64,000 nt of DNA from assembly GCA_045863055.1 (NCBI GenBank), contig BTUW01000014.1, forward strand, positions 1-64,000. The letters run 5' to 3'. Shown in pieces: positions 43,175 through 51,849 of this stretch. How positions within the stretch are numbered: position 1 is the first letter of the stretch; every line of letters begins with the position of its first letter. The translations under genes and the position numbers were made by a program. The notes beneath the pieces are model-generated. The model was given only the letters and a program-made list of their open reading frames with translations, was not told the DNA's origin and searched no databases. This DNA is from UTCHB3 sp008363265. GTDB taxonomy: Bacteria > Bacteroidota > Ignavibacteria > Ignavibacteriales > Ignavibacteriaceae.

Positions 43175-43202
43175 GGTGGAGCCACGGCTCCACCTTTTTT
43201 TT
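43175..43202 (+). terminator. Rho-independent terminator after the TerB-like gene
   Basis: A perfect 9-base stem GGTGGAGCC / GGCTCCACC is followed by eight T residues. It lies just upstream of the YhcH-like start, which rules out an ATG at 43173 as the start of that gene. Confidence 0.93.
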
Positions 43203-43229
43203 GTCAATATTAAAACCAAGGCCAGTTAC

Positions 43230-43682
43230 ATGATCCTCGACAAGCTTGAACACCACGCGACATATGCCGGATTAGGCGAGAACCTTAAAAAAGGTTTCGA
43301 ATGGCTCGCAAACACCTACACCCTTGATACCCCTGAAGGGAAATACGCGATCGATGGCGACGAAGTCTATGCCATCGTTACCTCATACAAAACAAAACCT
43401 TACAGCGAAGGGGAGTTCGAGTCACACAAGAAATATCTCGATATCCAGTACATCCCGGAAGGGGAGGAGATGATCTGCGTTACGGGGCTGGAACACCTCA
43501 TACCGAAGACAGACTTCGACTTTGAAAAGGACATTGTTTTCTACACCGGGGATGGCGAGCCTATCCGTCTACCGGAAGGCTACTTCATGGTCCTCTTTCC
43601 GCAGGACGGGCACAAACCCGGCATCATGACCGGGAGTGAAAGGCTCGGGGTAAAGAAAGTGGTTGTTAAGGTCAGGTGTTAG
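43230..43682 (+). CDS. YhcH/YjgK/YiaL family protein (DUF386)
   Basis: A 150-residue cupin-like beta-barrel protein. ESHKKYLDIQYIPEGEEMIC, FYTGDGEPIRLPEGYFMVLFPQDGHKPG and KKVVVKV are the family hallmarks, including the metal-binding His and Glu/Asp residues. Members occur in sugar (sialic acid, beta-galactoside) catabolic loci; the exact reaction is not settled. ATG 43230 starts the conserved MILDKLEHH. No sugar genes are adjacent, so its substrate cannot be inferred here. Confidence 0.93.
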   Translation: MILDKLEHHATYAGLGENLKKGFEWLANTYTLDTPEGKYAIDGDEVYAIVTSYKTKPYSEGEFESHKKYLDIQYIPEGEEMICVTGLEHLIPKTDFDFEKDIVFYTGDGEPIRLPEGYFMVLFPQDGHKPGIMTGSERLGVKKVVVKVRC

Positions 43683-43703
43683 TCCGCGGCGGTGGATTAG
43701 GTA

Positions 43704-45062
43704 TCAATGACCCTTCGGTTTGGTGATTCCAAATTTTTTCATCTTCTTGAAGAGTGATGTCCGGTCTATACCTAATTCAGATGCTGTTCTTACGATCTTC
43801 CAGTTGTTTTCTGTTAGTTTCTGGATAATATAATCTCTTTCGAAATGATCAGTCGCGCTCTCAAGTAGTGAATTCTGCATCGGTAACAGGGAAAAAGATC
43901 TCAAAATAGGGAAGGCCTGTAAGAGGTCATCATGATCAATAATTACGTTATTTGTGAGAATAGCCACATTCTCGATCATGTTCTTAAGCTCCCTTATATT
44001 CCCCGGATAGTCGTATGCAATGAGCATATCCATTGCATCAGGTGTGATATCCACCAACCTCTTATTATAAATCTTGGCAAATTCATGTAAGAAGAACCTG
44101 GACAATAACGGGATATCTTCCTTCTTCTCACGCAAGGGTGGCACTGTGATCGTTAGTGCATTTATCCTGTGGAAAAGATCTTTCCTGAATTTACCGGTTT
44201 CTATCATTGTATTAAGATTTTTATTTGAAGCTGTAACCACTCTTACATCAACCTTTTTGGGAGTTGCACTTCCAACCGGTTCCACCTCCCCGCTTTCGAG
44301 TACGCGTAGCAACTTGGCCTGAAGGAGTAGCTCCATGTCGCCTATTTCATCCAAAAACAGGGTTCCCCCATTTGCTCGCAGGAATTTACCCTCATAGTCT
44401 GAGATGGCATTCGTGTAAGATCCTTTTGAGTGTCCAAACAGCTCACTTTCCAATAACTCTCCTGGAATGGCGGCGCAATTGATCTTAATGAAAGGTTTGC
44501 CAGCCCTCTTGCTATTATAATGGATCGCTCCGGCGACGAGTTCCTTTCCAACCCCGGTCTCACCTAAAATGAGTGTTTTAATATCCGTCGGCGCATACTT
44601 TTGAATGATCTGCAGTAATCTTCTATGTGCCACGCTTTCACCCGTCATATGATAGAACGGGGAGAGATCGTTGATCAGGTTCTGTTTGTCTTCGAGCAGT
44701 ATCTTCTTGTTTGTTGCATTCTGGATCGCGATCAACAGACGCTCCGCTTCCAGCGGTTTTTCGATAAAGTCGTACGCGCCGCATTTAATTGCCTGAACGG
44801 CGTCAGGAATCCCGCTCTTTCCCGAAATCATGATCAGAGGGGTTGATGGGCATATCTCATTGAACTTCCTTAATAGATCGAATCCATTCATTTCCGGCAT
44901 CTCGACATCCAGAAGAATGCAGTCATAACAGTTGCGTTTGCTCAACTCTTCCGCATCCAATGGATTCTGGATTGTATCAACTTCTATTTTCTTATACTTG
45001 AGAAGGCTTTCGAGTGATCTTAGGAAACCGAGGTCATCATCGATCGCAAGTACTTTACTCAT
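43704..45062 (-). CDS. NtrC-type response regulator with altered GAFTGA loop
   Basis: Three-domain transcriptional activator of 452 residues. The receiver has D8/D9 and phospho-acceptor D52 (ILLDVEMPEMNG); the AAA+ domain has Walker A GETGVGKE (about 168-175) and GGTLFLDEIGDM; the C-terminus has a Fis-type helix-turn-helix (IVRTASELGIDRTSLFKKMK). The sigma54-contact loop reads GSYTNA (214-219) in place of GAFTGA, so sigma54 activation may be altered. It overlaps the kinase gene upstream by 8 bases, forming a cognate pair. Confidence 0.93.
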   Translation of the reverse strand: MSKVLAIDDDLGFLRSLESLLKYKKIEVDTIQNPLDAEELSKRNCYDCILLDVEMPEMNGFDLLRKFNEICPSTPLIMISGKSGIPDAVQAIKCGAYDFIEKPLEAERLLIAIQNATNKKILLEDKQNLINDLSPFYHMTGESVAHRRLLQIIQKYAPTDIKTLILGETGVGKELVAGAIHYNSKRAGKPFIKINCAAIPGELLESELFGHSKGSYTNAISDYEGKFLRANGGTLFLDEIGDMELLLQAKLLRVLESGEVEPVGSATPKKVDVRVVTASNKNLNTMIETGKFRKDLFHRINALTITVPPLREKKEDIPLLSRFFLHEFAKIYNKRLVDITPDAMDMLIAYDYPGNIRELKNMIENVAILTNNVIIDHDDLLQAFPILRSFSLLPMQNSLLESATDHFERDYIIQKLTENNWKIVRTASELGIDRTSLFKKMKKFGITKPKGH

Positions 45063-47568
45063 ATCTGACCTTTGAGTTGCCTGTCGGCAACATTATTGAG
45101 ACTTTTGTTGAATATTCACTATCAGAATCCAAGGCAATAAAACCACCATGCTGCAGTATTATTTTTTTCGCGATGGATAAGCCCATACCTGAACCATCGG
45201 TTTTTGTCGTGAAATAAGGATCAAACACCTTTGCCTGGAAGTCAGGGGATATCCCACATCCCGAATCAAATATCTCGATCAGCATGTATTCCACATTTGA
45301 ATCACCCAAATTCTGTGCCAACCTGGTCCGGATAAATATTTTACCGTATCCGGGTAAGGCATCCACGGCATTTTTTACGACGATCTGGATCACACTCTCA
45401 ATCTGTGACTGATCGCCCAATATCTCATAATTCTCGCTGTCAAATTCTGTTACAATCTCGATGCCATTCTTGGTTAATACAGAAAACTCCAACAATACGT
45501 CACTAATGATCTCATTAATTTTTATCATTGATAGGTAGGGCTTATCAAGATGAGAAAATTGTATAAATCTCTTTGTAAATTTTTTCAGCCTTTCCAGCTC
45601 GTTTCGCATTAGGAGCAGGTCAGCACCGGTGGATTGACGACTCTCGGGAGAGTCATCTTTAAGTTTCATTTCTATTGTCTGTGACAGCAGATGAAGTGAG
45701 GACAAAGGCGTCTTTAAATCGTGTATCAACCGCTCGACAGTTCCTGCCCAAAGGTTTATGATCTCACTGTTAACCGGATCTGAGTAGTCAAGCAACTCGA
45801 TGTAATATCCAATTATTACACCACTTTTAATATAGAGAGGATAGCCGATCACCTGCAGTTTCAGATAATCCGGACTTCGAAGTTTTGAGAATTCAAGCTG
45901 TGCAGGTTGTTGGTTCGTTCTCATCCGGTTTATGATTCCCTTGATCTCCGGTACATCTTTGAAATACTCTTCAAAATGCTCACCCTTGATCAATGAACCG
46001 GACTTCCCCAGAATGCCCTGAAAGGCTTCATTCAGTCTGATTATACGTCCTTGAGAATCCAACACGAGTATCCCTCGCTGTGAGTTCCGGAACAACAGTT
46101 TCGAGAATGAATAATGGAGCAGAATTCGCTCTGCGATACGATAACTGATCGTGACGAATCCAAATGAAAGTAAGATAAGAGCCATGAAGATTAAATACCT
46201 GAATACAAAGAGTGGATTTTTAACGTATTCGTAAAAATGTAAACTGGTTTTGAGCTCTATACCAAGTAAGTGAGTGGAATCCCGGTTTATACGAGAAATT
46301 ACATACCCCCTTCCCGGGTCTTCCTGAACTTCAATCACTGAAATGCTCTGTAGATCCCCGTCCAGGATAACAAATTTTCCGTTATGCGATGCCAGGAATT
46401 GTGTTGTCGAATCTGCACTTATTTTAACCGGTGAAAGTGCGGCATTGAACTCAAAACCTGCTCCCGCGACCTCCTCGAGTTCAAAGTTGGAATTAACGCG
46501 GTAAACCTTGTCTTTGTTAAAAAGCATAAGTTTGTCATTATTTCCGGGAAAGTCGAGGTGTTGAAATGCAAATCTGTTATCAGAGTCCAGCGATAGTCTT
46601 TTAATGATCTTACCACTGCTGTTGATCCATGATACTTCACCTCTAAATGCGTCACCTTTATTATGCAGTTCCGCGGCAAAGAAACTCATCGTGCCTTTGT
46701 CGATCCTGTGGAAGACCTGCAGGTCACTGAATCCGGATCCGAAAGGTATAGGGTCGTAGACAAATTGAAGATCTTTATCGAGAGCAACAAACCAGCATTT
46801 GTAGTCTGTAAATTGCTTCCCCTCCCGGATATTGGAGGTCGCGTTAGAAAAGCGAAAATATATTATTGTATCAGCAGATGTGCTGTCCGCTACAAGAACC
46901 GGTGTGGCTATGTTCATCCCAAGATCATCTGTTGTTTTAATCACCCTCCCCTTCTTTACACTTACGGCCAAAACTTTTCTCGGTGAACGGGACAATCCAC
47001 TCATAACCGGGAAAACCATCTCTTTGTACCCGTCATCGTCACAATCAATAAATACACTTTGTTTCAGGCTGAAATCCCAAACACCTCTTGGATTTGGATT
47101 TGGTTTTGTAACCGCACACACGAATGTGCGTTTTAGCAGAAAATCTTTTTTAACCGCCGGCTCCACTGAGTAAAGGAACAGGGAATCGCCATTTGAAGTG
47201 AAAATATAGATCTCGGACTTCCCATTTCCATCAAAGTCACCAAAAGTGCATGAATTTGGAACCCATTTCTCAGAGAAGTTCCATTGATCGATGAGAGTGC
47301 TGTCATCAAGAAAAGCTTTTACAGCTGATTCAAGATGTAAGGCTGGATATTTTAGTTCTATGCGGTTGGAGATGCCATTCCCATCCAGGTCGTGGTAATA
47401 GATCTCAACATCAGGATATTTGGATTCCACCCAGGCAAGGCGAAGGATGTTCTTTGACAATTGAATAGGGATTACATTATACAGGAGTATTGCGAGCAGA
47501 AGGGAAATTGTCGCAGTCAGAAATCTATTAAACTTGCTTCCAAAAAATTTTTTGTTGTTATCAATCAT
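45055..47568 (-). CDS. Sensor histidine kinase with FG-GAP-type outer domain
   Basis: An 837-residue membrane kinase. TM1 (about 16-36) and TM2 (about 465-490) bracket a 430-residue outer domain with integrin-like FG-GAP/VCBS calcium sites (DLDGNGISNRIEL, DFDGNGKSEIYIF, DCDDDGYKEMVF). A PAS domain (SQRGILVLDSQGRIIRLNEA), a HisKA domain with H616 in LIHDLKTPLSSL, and a HATPase (VVKNAVDALPGYG, DSGCGISPDFQ, GSGMGLSIAKK) complete it. It should phosphorylate the overlapping response regulator. The calcium-binding propeller suggests that it senses a surface or polymer ligand. Confidence 0.92.
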   Translation of the reverse strand: MIDNNKKFFGSKFNRFLTATISLLLAILLYNVIPIQLSKNILRLAWVESKYPDVEIYYHDLDGNGISNRIELKYPALHLESAVKAFLDDSTLIDQWNFSEKWVPNSCTFGDFDGNGKSEIYIFTSNGDSLFLYSVEPAVKKDFLLKRTFVCAVTKPNPNPRGVWDFSLKQSVFIDCDDDGYKEMVFPVMSGLSRSPRKVLAVSVKKGRVIKTTDDLGMNIATPVLVADSTSADTIIYFRFSNATSNIREGKQFTDYKCWFVALDKDLQFVYDPIPFGSGFSDLQVFHRIDKGTMSFFAAELHNKGDAFRGEVSWINSSGKIIKRLSLDSDNRFAFQHLDFPGNNDKLMLFNKDKVYRVNSNFELEEVAGAGFEFNAALSPVKISADSTTQFLASHNGKFVILDGDLQSISVIEVQEDPGRGYVISRINRDSTHLLGIELKTSLHFYEYVKNPLFVFRYLIFMALILLSFGFVTISYRIAERILLHYSFSKLLFRNSQRGILVLDSQGRIIRLNEAFQGILGKSGSLIKGEHFEEYFKDVPEIKGIINRMRTNQQPAQLEFSKLRSPDYLKLQVIGYPLYIKSGVIIGYYIELLDYSDPVNSEIINLWAGTVERLIHDLKTPLSSLHLLSQTIEMKLKDDSPESRQSTGADLLLMRNELERLKKFTKRFIQFSHLDKPYLSMIKINEIISDVLLEFSVLTKNGIEIVTEFDSENYEILGDQSQIESVIQIVVKNAVDALPGYGKIFIRTRLAQNLGDSNVEYMLIEIFDSGCGISPDFQAKVFDPYFTTKTDGSGMGLSIAKKIILQHGGFIALDSDSEYSTKVSIMLPTGNSKVRYE

Positions 47569-47753
47569 GGGTACAGTTGTACACTATAAATTCAATAGCG
47601 GAAAATAGTAAATCCAATTGAAATTAAGAAGATTCCCCTAAAATATTTTTTCGACAAATGTATTTCAGTTTCGATTTGGTAACAAACAAACCTCTGATGT
47701 TGAATCTCAGCAACCTTATACATATATCTGAAAGCAATGTAGTACAGTTCTGA

Positions 47754-47770
47754 TTGGCATTAAATTTGAC
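47754..47770 (+). promoter_or_regulatory. Sigma54-like promoter of the secreted mini-protein gene
   Basis: TTGGCAT TAAAT TTGAC has the -24 GG and the 10-base distance to the -12 element, but the -12 is GA in place of GC. A start near 47781 would leave a 25-base leader with an AGGAG site. An NtrC-type regulator is encoded just across the divergent region. GTACAGTT occurs at 47742-47749 and again at 47571-47578, next to the kinase start. Confidence 0.5.
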
Positions 47771-47805
47771 GTATATCTGAGACACTCAATTTAACAGGAG
47801 TAAAT

Positions 47806-48270
47806 ATGAGATATTTTTTCTATTCGTTATTTTCTCTCTTGGTAATCAATTCTGCGTTCGCGCAGGTGGAGAGAATCTATATTGACCCGGGTGGAGGTGC
47901 GCAGATCGTCAGTTACCCGGTTTCCCAAATTGATTCGATTACATTCGATGTCGTCAATTCTATATTTGACTCTAACCCGGTATTTCTACCGGGTGATATC
48001 GCTATCAGCCAAAATTATCCCAATCCGTTCAACCCTGAGACTCAGATATCTTTCTATGTTCCCGCCCCAGGGGTGGTTGCAATCCAAGTATTTGATATCA
48101 GTGGACAACTGATTAAGGAATTACATTCAGGATGGACCGAAGCCGGAATACACAACTTGAGGTGGGACGGCCGGGATTCCCGGAATATCTCAGTAGCCGG
48201 AGGGGTTTATATTTATAAACTCCAAATGAACGAAACCATACTTGCAAAAAAAATGATCATTCTTAAGTAG
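47806..48270 (+). CDS. Secreted mini-protein made mostly of a T9SS sorting domain
   Basis: A 154-residue protein: a signal peptide (FYSLFSLLVINSAFAQ), about 45 residues (IYIDPGGGAQIVSYPVSQIDSITFD) and then a complete type A sorting domain (SQNYPNPFNPETQISFYVPA to KKMIILK). There is thus almost no passenger. The short segment ending IDSITF is a motif seen at the start of many Bacteroidota-type secreted proteins and recurs in the next gene. It has a good SD (CAGGAG) and a sigma54-like promoter. It may be a surface adaptor, or a remnant whose passenger was lost. Confidence 0.85.
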   Translation: MRYFFYSLFSLLVINSAFAQVERIYIDPGGGAQIVSYPVSQIDSITFDVVNSIFDSNPVFLPGDIAISQNYPNPFNPETQISFYVPAPGVVAIQVFDISGQLIKELHSGWTEAGIHNLRWDGRDSRNISVAGGVYIYKLQMNETILAKKMIILK

Positions 48271-48282
48271 TTAGGAGAAAAA

Positions 48283-49065
48283 ATGAGAGCAATTATTTTA
48301 CACCTGGTTCTGTTTACAATCATGATTTTCCCTCAATCAACGATGAAAATTTGGAGTGGGGGAACTGTGATTCAGACAATCCCCCTTTCGAACGAAGTCA
48401 AAATTACTTTCGGGTCGGGTGTTTATACAGGCATTGTGGCCTACTATCCATTCAATGGAAATGCTCTGGATGAAAGTGGGAATGGCAACAATGGAACTGT
48501 TACAGGTGCAACACTCACAACTGACAGGTTTGGATTTACAGATAAAGCATACTCATTTAATGGGAGCACAAACGAAATTGTGATCAGTGTTGGGCAGTTA
48601 TTAAAGTCGACAACTACAAGCGATCACAGCTTCTCGATATGGGTAAAACTAAATTCACTGCCCACATCTTCAAAAGCCGTGTTGGACTGTGGAGGGCCTA
48701 CCGACCAAAGAGGTTGCAGATTTGATGCTACCGGGAAACCCCAATTCAAGTGGGTTTCTTCAACGACAGCTCAGTACTCAACTTCTCCGGAGGTTATTAC
48801 CACTGGGCAGTGGCATCATTTGGTTGGTGTATTCGAAGGAAATGTTGGGAAAATATATGTTGACAACGTACTTAAAGCTACATCGTCAGTGTTGGCGGGA
48901 ACACTTCCAACCGTTTCACAAATGAAAATTGGAAATATCTCAAGTGGTGGATCAGGCGGGTGGTGGTTTAATGGCAGTATTGATGATATCAGGATATACA
49001 ATCGCGCTATCACACCAGCTGAAGTTCAATCCCTCTTTTCTGAAGGTGGGTGGACTGGGAAATAA
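48283..49065 (+). CDS. Secreted LamG-domain protein
   Basis: A 260-residue protein with a signal peptide (AIILHLVLFTIMIFPQS), the same short motif as the preceding gene (GGTVIQTIPLSNEVKITF), and a LamG/concanavalin-like jelly roll (AYYPFNGNALDESGNGNNGT, FSIWVKLNSL, GQWHHLVGVFEGNVGKIYVD, IDDIRIYNRAITPAEVQSLF). LamG domains bind glycans or proteins. There is no sorting domain of its own; it is 12 bases after a protein that is nearly only a sorting domain, so the two may form a pair. Strong SD and a terminator follow. Confidence 0.87.
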   Translation: MRAIILHLVLFTIMIFPQSTMKIWSGGTVIQTIPLSNEVKITFGSGVYTGIVAYYPFNGNALDESGNGNNGTVTGATLTTDRFGFTDKAYSFNGSTNEIVISVGQLLKSTTTSDHSFSIWVKLNSLPTSSKAVLDCGGPTDQRGCRFDATGKPQFKWVSSTTAQYSTSPEVITTGQWHHLVGVFEGNVGKIYVDNVLKATSSVLAGTLPTVSQMKIGNISSGGSGGWWFNGSIDDIRIYNRAITPAEVQSLFSEGGWTGK

Positions 49066-49108
49066 TGGCCCATCTCCTTTTAGGAAGCAAATGAAATAAT
49101 ATAGTTTT

Positions 49109-49138
49109 GATGGCTGTCAGAACCGGCAGCCATCTTTC
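49109..49138 (+). terminator. Terminator after the LamG gene
   Basis: GATGGCTG / CAGCCATC is a perfect 8-base stem with a 10-base loop, followed by TTTCTC. Confidence 0.75.
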
Positions 49139-49227
49139 TCAATTTATCATAACAAATTGCCACGGTTTCTAAGCAATAGTAAGTTGGACTGATCCTCTGA
49201 TCAATGGCAGAACCCTCTGTTCCCCCC

Positions 49228-50166
49228 CTAAAACTGAAAATCAACCTGAAAAGATGGAAGCATCAGCCAGTCTTCGGCTTTGGTGTCGTTGCCGACGGTC
49301 TTAAGCACTTTTACGCCGATGAGGGCGTGGGTGTTTTCCATCAGTTTTATGATGAGGCCGGGGCTGATCTGGATGAAGCCCAGGTTTACGCTGCTTCTCT
49401 TGTCTGACCTTATATAATCCCGGTTGGGTACCCACCAGGGCCGGCTCAGGTAGTTGGTCGGGGTAAAACCGAGGAGACTTTGAGAGAAATATCCCGCGCC
49501 GACATAAAAGTCGAACATCCCGCCGAAATCGGAGTTCATGTGGAGAGTGACGAACGGATTTATGTTCGTTGTCGACGAATTGTCATCGTAGATCGAAATG
49601 AACTCTTTCGAGGTGCCGTTCTCGTATCTTTCGATCGTTTTAATAACTGTCTGGGCCTGAAAGAGGAAACTCTGTATCAGAATTCCTGCATCAAACCTTA
49701 TTCCCATTGTACCGTTGTTGGAGCCGAAACCGAGTCCGACCTCCCCGCCAATGGAACTTTGATTGTTCATGTTGGAAAAATGGAATCCGGCGGTGAAGAA
49801 CGTCTTTGACGACATAGGCACTTCAAGATCGAAACCTGCCAGGACAGAGGGGAACGACCAGTCGAGATTCTCCTCCCTGAAGTAGGGCTTCAGCGTGTCG
49901 GTTGGTTTCAGGCTTGAGTAGAAGTTGTTGCCCGTGGAGGTTCTGATATTATTGTTGTTGCTGAAGACGAGCTTGGGGGAGACTTTTATTTCGGCCGGAG
50001 TGTCTGTTCTCATCAATACCCGGACGGGCGGGGTATTAACGGGAGCCTGCACATCGACATTTCCGAGGTAGAGGGTTTCTTCAACTTTAACGGTCTCGCA
50101 GCCCGCGTAAGCGAGAATGAAGAAGAGCGCGATCAGCCCGCGGCTGACCAATATTAAATTTTTCAT
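49228..50166 (-). CDS. Putative outer-membrane lipoprotein, beta-barrel-like
   Basis: A 312-residue protein with a lipoprotein signal (LIALFFILAYAGC; LAYAGC lipobox, cysteine 23). The mature part alternates hydrophobic and polar residues (FFTAGFHFSNMNNQSSIGGE, GMFDFYVGAGYFSQSLLGF) and ends in phenylalanine (FQVDFQF), as outer-membrane beta-barrels do. Amphipathic strands dominate after residue 95. No family is recognised. The gene stands alone; about 160 bases with the LamG terminator separate it from the plus-strand genes. Confidence 0.78.
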   Translation of the reverse strand: MKNLILVSRGLIALFFILAYAGCETVKVEETLYLGNVDVQAPVNTPPVRVLMRTDTPAEIKVSPKLVFSNNNNIRTSTGNNFYSSLKPTDTLKPYFREENLDWSFPSVLAGFDLEVPMSSKTFFTAGFHFSNMNNQSSIGGEVGLGFGSNNGTMGIRFDAGILIQSFLFQAQTVIKTIERYENGTSKEFISIYDDNSSTTNINPFVTLHMNSDFGGMFDFYVGAGYFSQSLLGFTPTNYLSRPWWVPNRDYIRSDKRSSVNLGFIQISPGLIIKLMENTHALIGVKVLKTVGNDTKAEDWLMLPSFQVDFQF

Positions 50167-50245
50167 GGTGTAACCAGACGGTTGTTTTCACACTTCAGTG
50201 AATTTCTGTCCGGAATATAATCAAAGAATTGGTTTTTAGGAAGTG

Positions 50246-50767
50246 TTATTTCTTCCGCAGTTCTTCTTTTCTTTCCTTCAGGAGGGTGGTTACTTTTTCG
50301 TAGACCGGCTGTGGTGAGCGGTTGATGAGTATCGCTTCGAGGAGGCGGGCATTCTCTATCCTCGCGAAAAAGCCGATCTGGATATCTTTCTCCATGCTTT
50401 CAGCGATCATGATACCGTTGAATTTCCCCGAGAACGTTCCACCTTTCAGATTTTCGATATCAGAATAGAGCAGTTCAACCTTTCTTGATGAGAGGAAGAA
50501 ATCAGAGCAGACCAACCGGTCATCCAGTGCATGGATCGTGAACGGCACGATCTTCCATATCTTGTAGAAAAATGAATTGAGGATCAGAAGAATGATCACC
50601 ACGGCGGAGAAAAAAAGGATATCGACAGTGCGGTCCGATGGATTCACAATAAACGGGATGATATAGAGCGCGAGGATCATCGAAACGGGGATATTCCCGA
50701 AGCGATAGACCGCTTTCAGCATCGGGTTGTAGGTGAATATGTGGTCGATCTTTTCCTGTTGCGCCAT
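50246..50767 (-). CDS. Two-helix membrane protein, last gene of sugar operon
   Basis: A 173-residue protein with two adjacent membrane helices (about 27-44 and 48-68) followed by a soluble cytoplasmic domain (IHALDDRLVCSDFFLSSRKV, FNGIMIAESMEKDIQIGFFA) that resembles bacterial PH-like (YdbT/DUF304) domains. It overlaps the FdtB-like aminotransferase gene by one base, so it is the tail of the minus-strand surface-sugar operon. The role is unknown. Confidence 0.77.
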   Translation of the reverse strand: MAQQEKIDHIFTYNPMLKAVYRFGNIPVSMILALYIIPFIVNPSDRTVDILFFSAVVIILLILNSFFYKIWKIVPFTIHALDDRLVCSDFFLSSRKVELLYSDIENLKGGTFSGKFNGIMIAESMEKDIQIGFFARIENARLLEAILINRSPQPVYEKVTTLLKERKEELRKK

Positions 50768-51849
50768 CAGAACCTGTTCATCACTTCGATCACGCGGCTG
50801 ACATCATCGGCCGTATGGAAATAAGAAATGGGGAGTGAAAGGGTTGTTTTGTGTATCTCCTCGGAGATGGGGTATTCACCTTCGATTATCCCCTTCATCG
50901 CGTTCTGCTTATGGGGAGCCACGGGGTAGTGGATATCGGTTTTTATTTCATTTTTAAGGAGATACTCCCTCAAGGCGTCACGTTTCGGGTGTCTGACATT
51001 GAAGATGTGGTAAACATCGTAATGATCGGGAGAGACCATCGGCTTAATGAAACTGTTTTTGAGCCCATCAAGGTAAAGTTTCGCGAGGGCCCGCTTGTGG
51101 TCGTTGATCTCGTCGAGTTTCCTCAGTTTAACAGAAAGGAAGCCTGCCTGCACTTCATCGAGGCGGGAATTGTAGCCGATCACTTCGTTGTAATATTTAA
51201 TATCTGAACCGTAATTGCGGAGGCGGAGTATCTTTTTATAGAGCTCATCCGACTGCATCAGCATCGCGCCGGCGTCGCCGAGGGCACCGAGATTTTTCGT
51301 GGGGTAGAAACTGAAAGCCCCGTACTCGCCGAAGGTGCCGGTGAGGCGGTCGCGCCACTTCGCTCCGTGGCTCTGGGCGGCGTCTTCGATCAGAACAAGG
51401 TTGTGCTTTTTCTTGATCTTTGTAATGTAGCCCATCTCGCAAGGCTTGCCGTAGAGGTGAACGACCATAATAGCGACCGTCCGGTTGGTGATCTTCTCTT
51501 CGATCTTGAACGGATCGATATTGTATGTGCGTATATCTGGTTCAACCAGCACGGGCTTAAGACCGGCGTGGATTATCGCGAGAATGGTGGCTATATAAGT
51601 ATTCGAAGGTACAATAACCTCCGAATCCTTCGGAAAATCGAAGGCTTTAAGGGCAAGGAGGAGGGCATCGAGCCCCGAGGCCACACCGAGGCACCAGGCC
51701 ACACGGTGGTAGTCGGCGAACTCTTCTTCAAACTTTTTTACATTATTGCCGAGAACGTACCATCCTGAATTCAGGGTTTCGGCGAATGACTTCTGATACT
51801 CTTCAAAGAACGGCTTGTTAAGTTTCCCCAGATTCTCGTATTCTATCAC
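50767..51849 (-). CDS. DegT/DnrJ/EryC1 aminotransferase, FdtB/QdtB-like
   Basis: PLP-dependent sugar aminotransferase of 360 residues from a GTG start. K185 in FYPTKNLGALGD forms the aldimine with PLP; EDAAQSHGA and RLDEVQAGFLSVKL are family motifs. Directly downstream of an FdtA/QdtA-type 3,4-ketoisomerase, it should aminate C3 of dTDP-3-keto-6-deoxyhexose, giving dTDP-Fuc3N or dTDP-Qui3N for a surface polysaccharide. It overlaps its neighbours by 4 and 1 bases. The acetyltransferase (FdtC/QdtC) and rmlA/B are not in the window. Confidence 0.92.
   Translation of the reverse strand: MIEYENLGKLNKPFFEEYQKSFAETLNSGWYVLGNNVKKFEEEFADYHRVAWCLGVASGLDALLLALKAFDFPKDSEVIVPSNTYIATILAIIHAGLKPVLVEPDIRTYNIDPFKIEEKITNRTVAIMVVHLYGKPCEMGYITKIKKKHNLVLIEDAAQSHGAKWRDRLTGTFGEYGAFSFYPTKNLGALGDAGAMLMQSDELYKKILRLRNYGSDIKYYNEVIGYNSRLDEVQAGFLSVKLRKLDEINDHKRALAKLYLDGLKNSFIKPMVSPDHYDVYHIFNVRHPKRDALREYLLKNEIKTDIHYPVAPHKQNAMKGIIEGEYPISEEIHKTTLSLPISYFHTADDVSRVIEVMNRF

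Noticed and set aside
43173..43229. Start of the YhcH-like gene at 43173
   Set aside because: This stretch is the stem and T-tract of the terminator of the preceding gene; the conserved protein begins at 43230.
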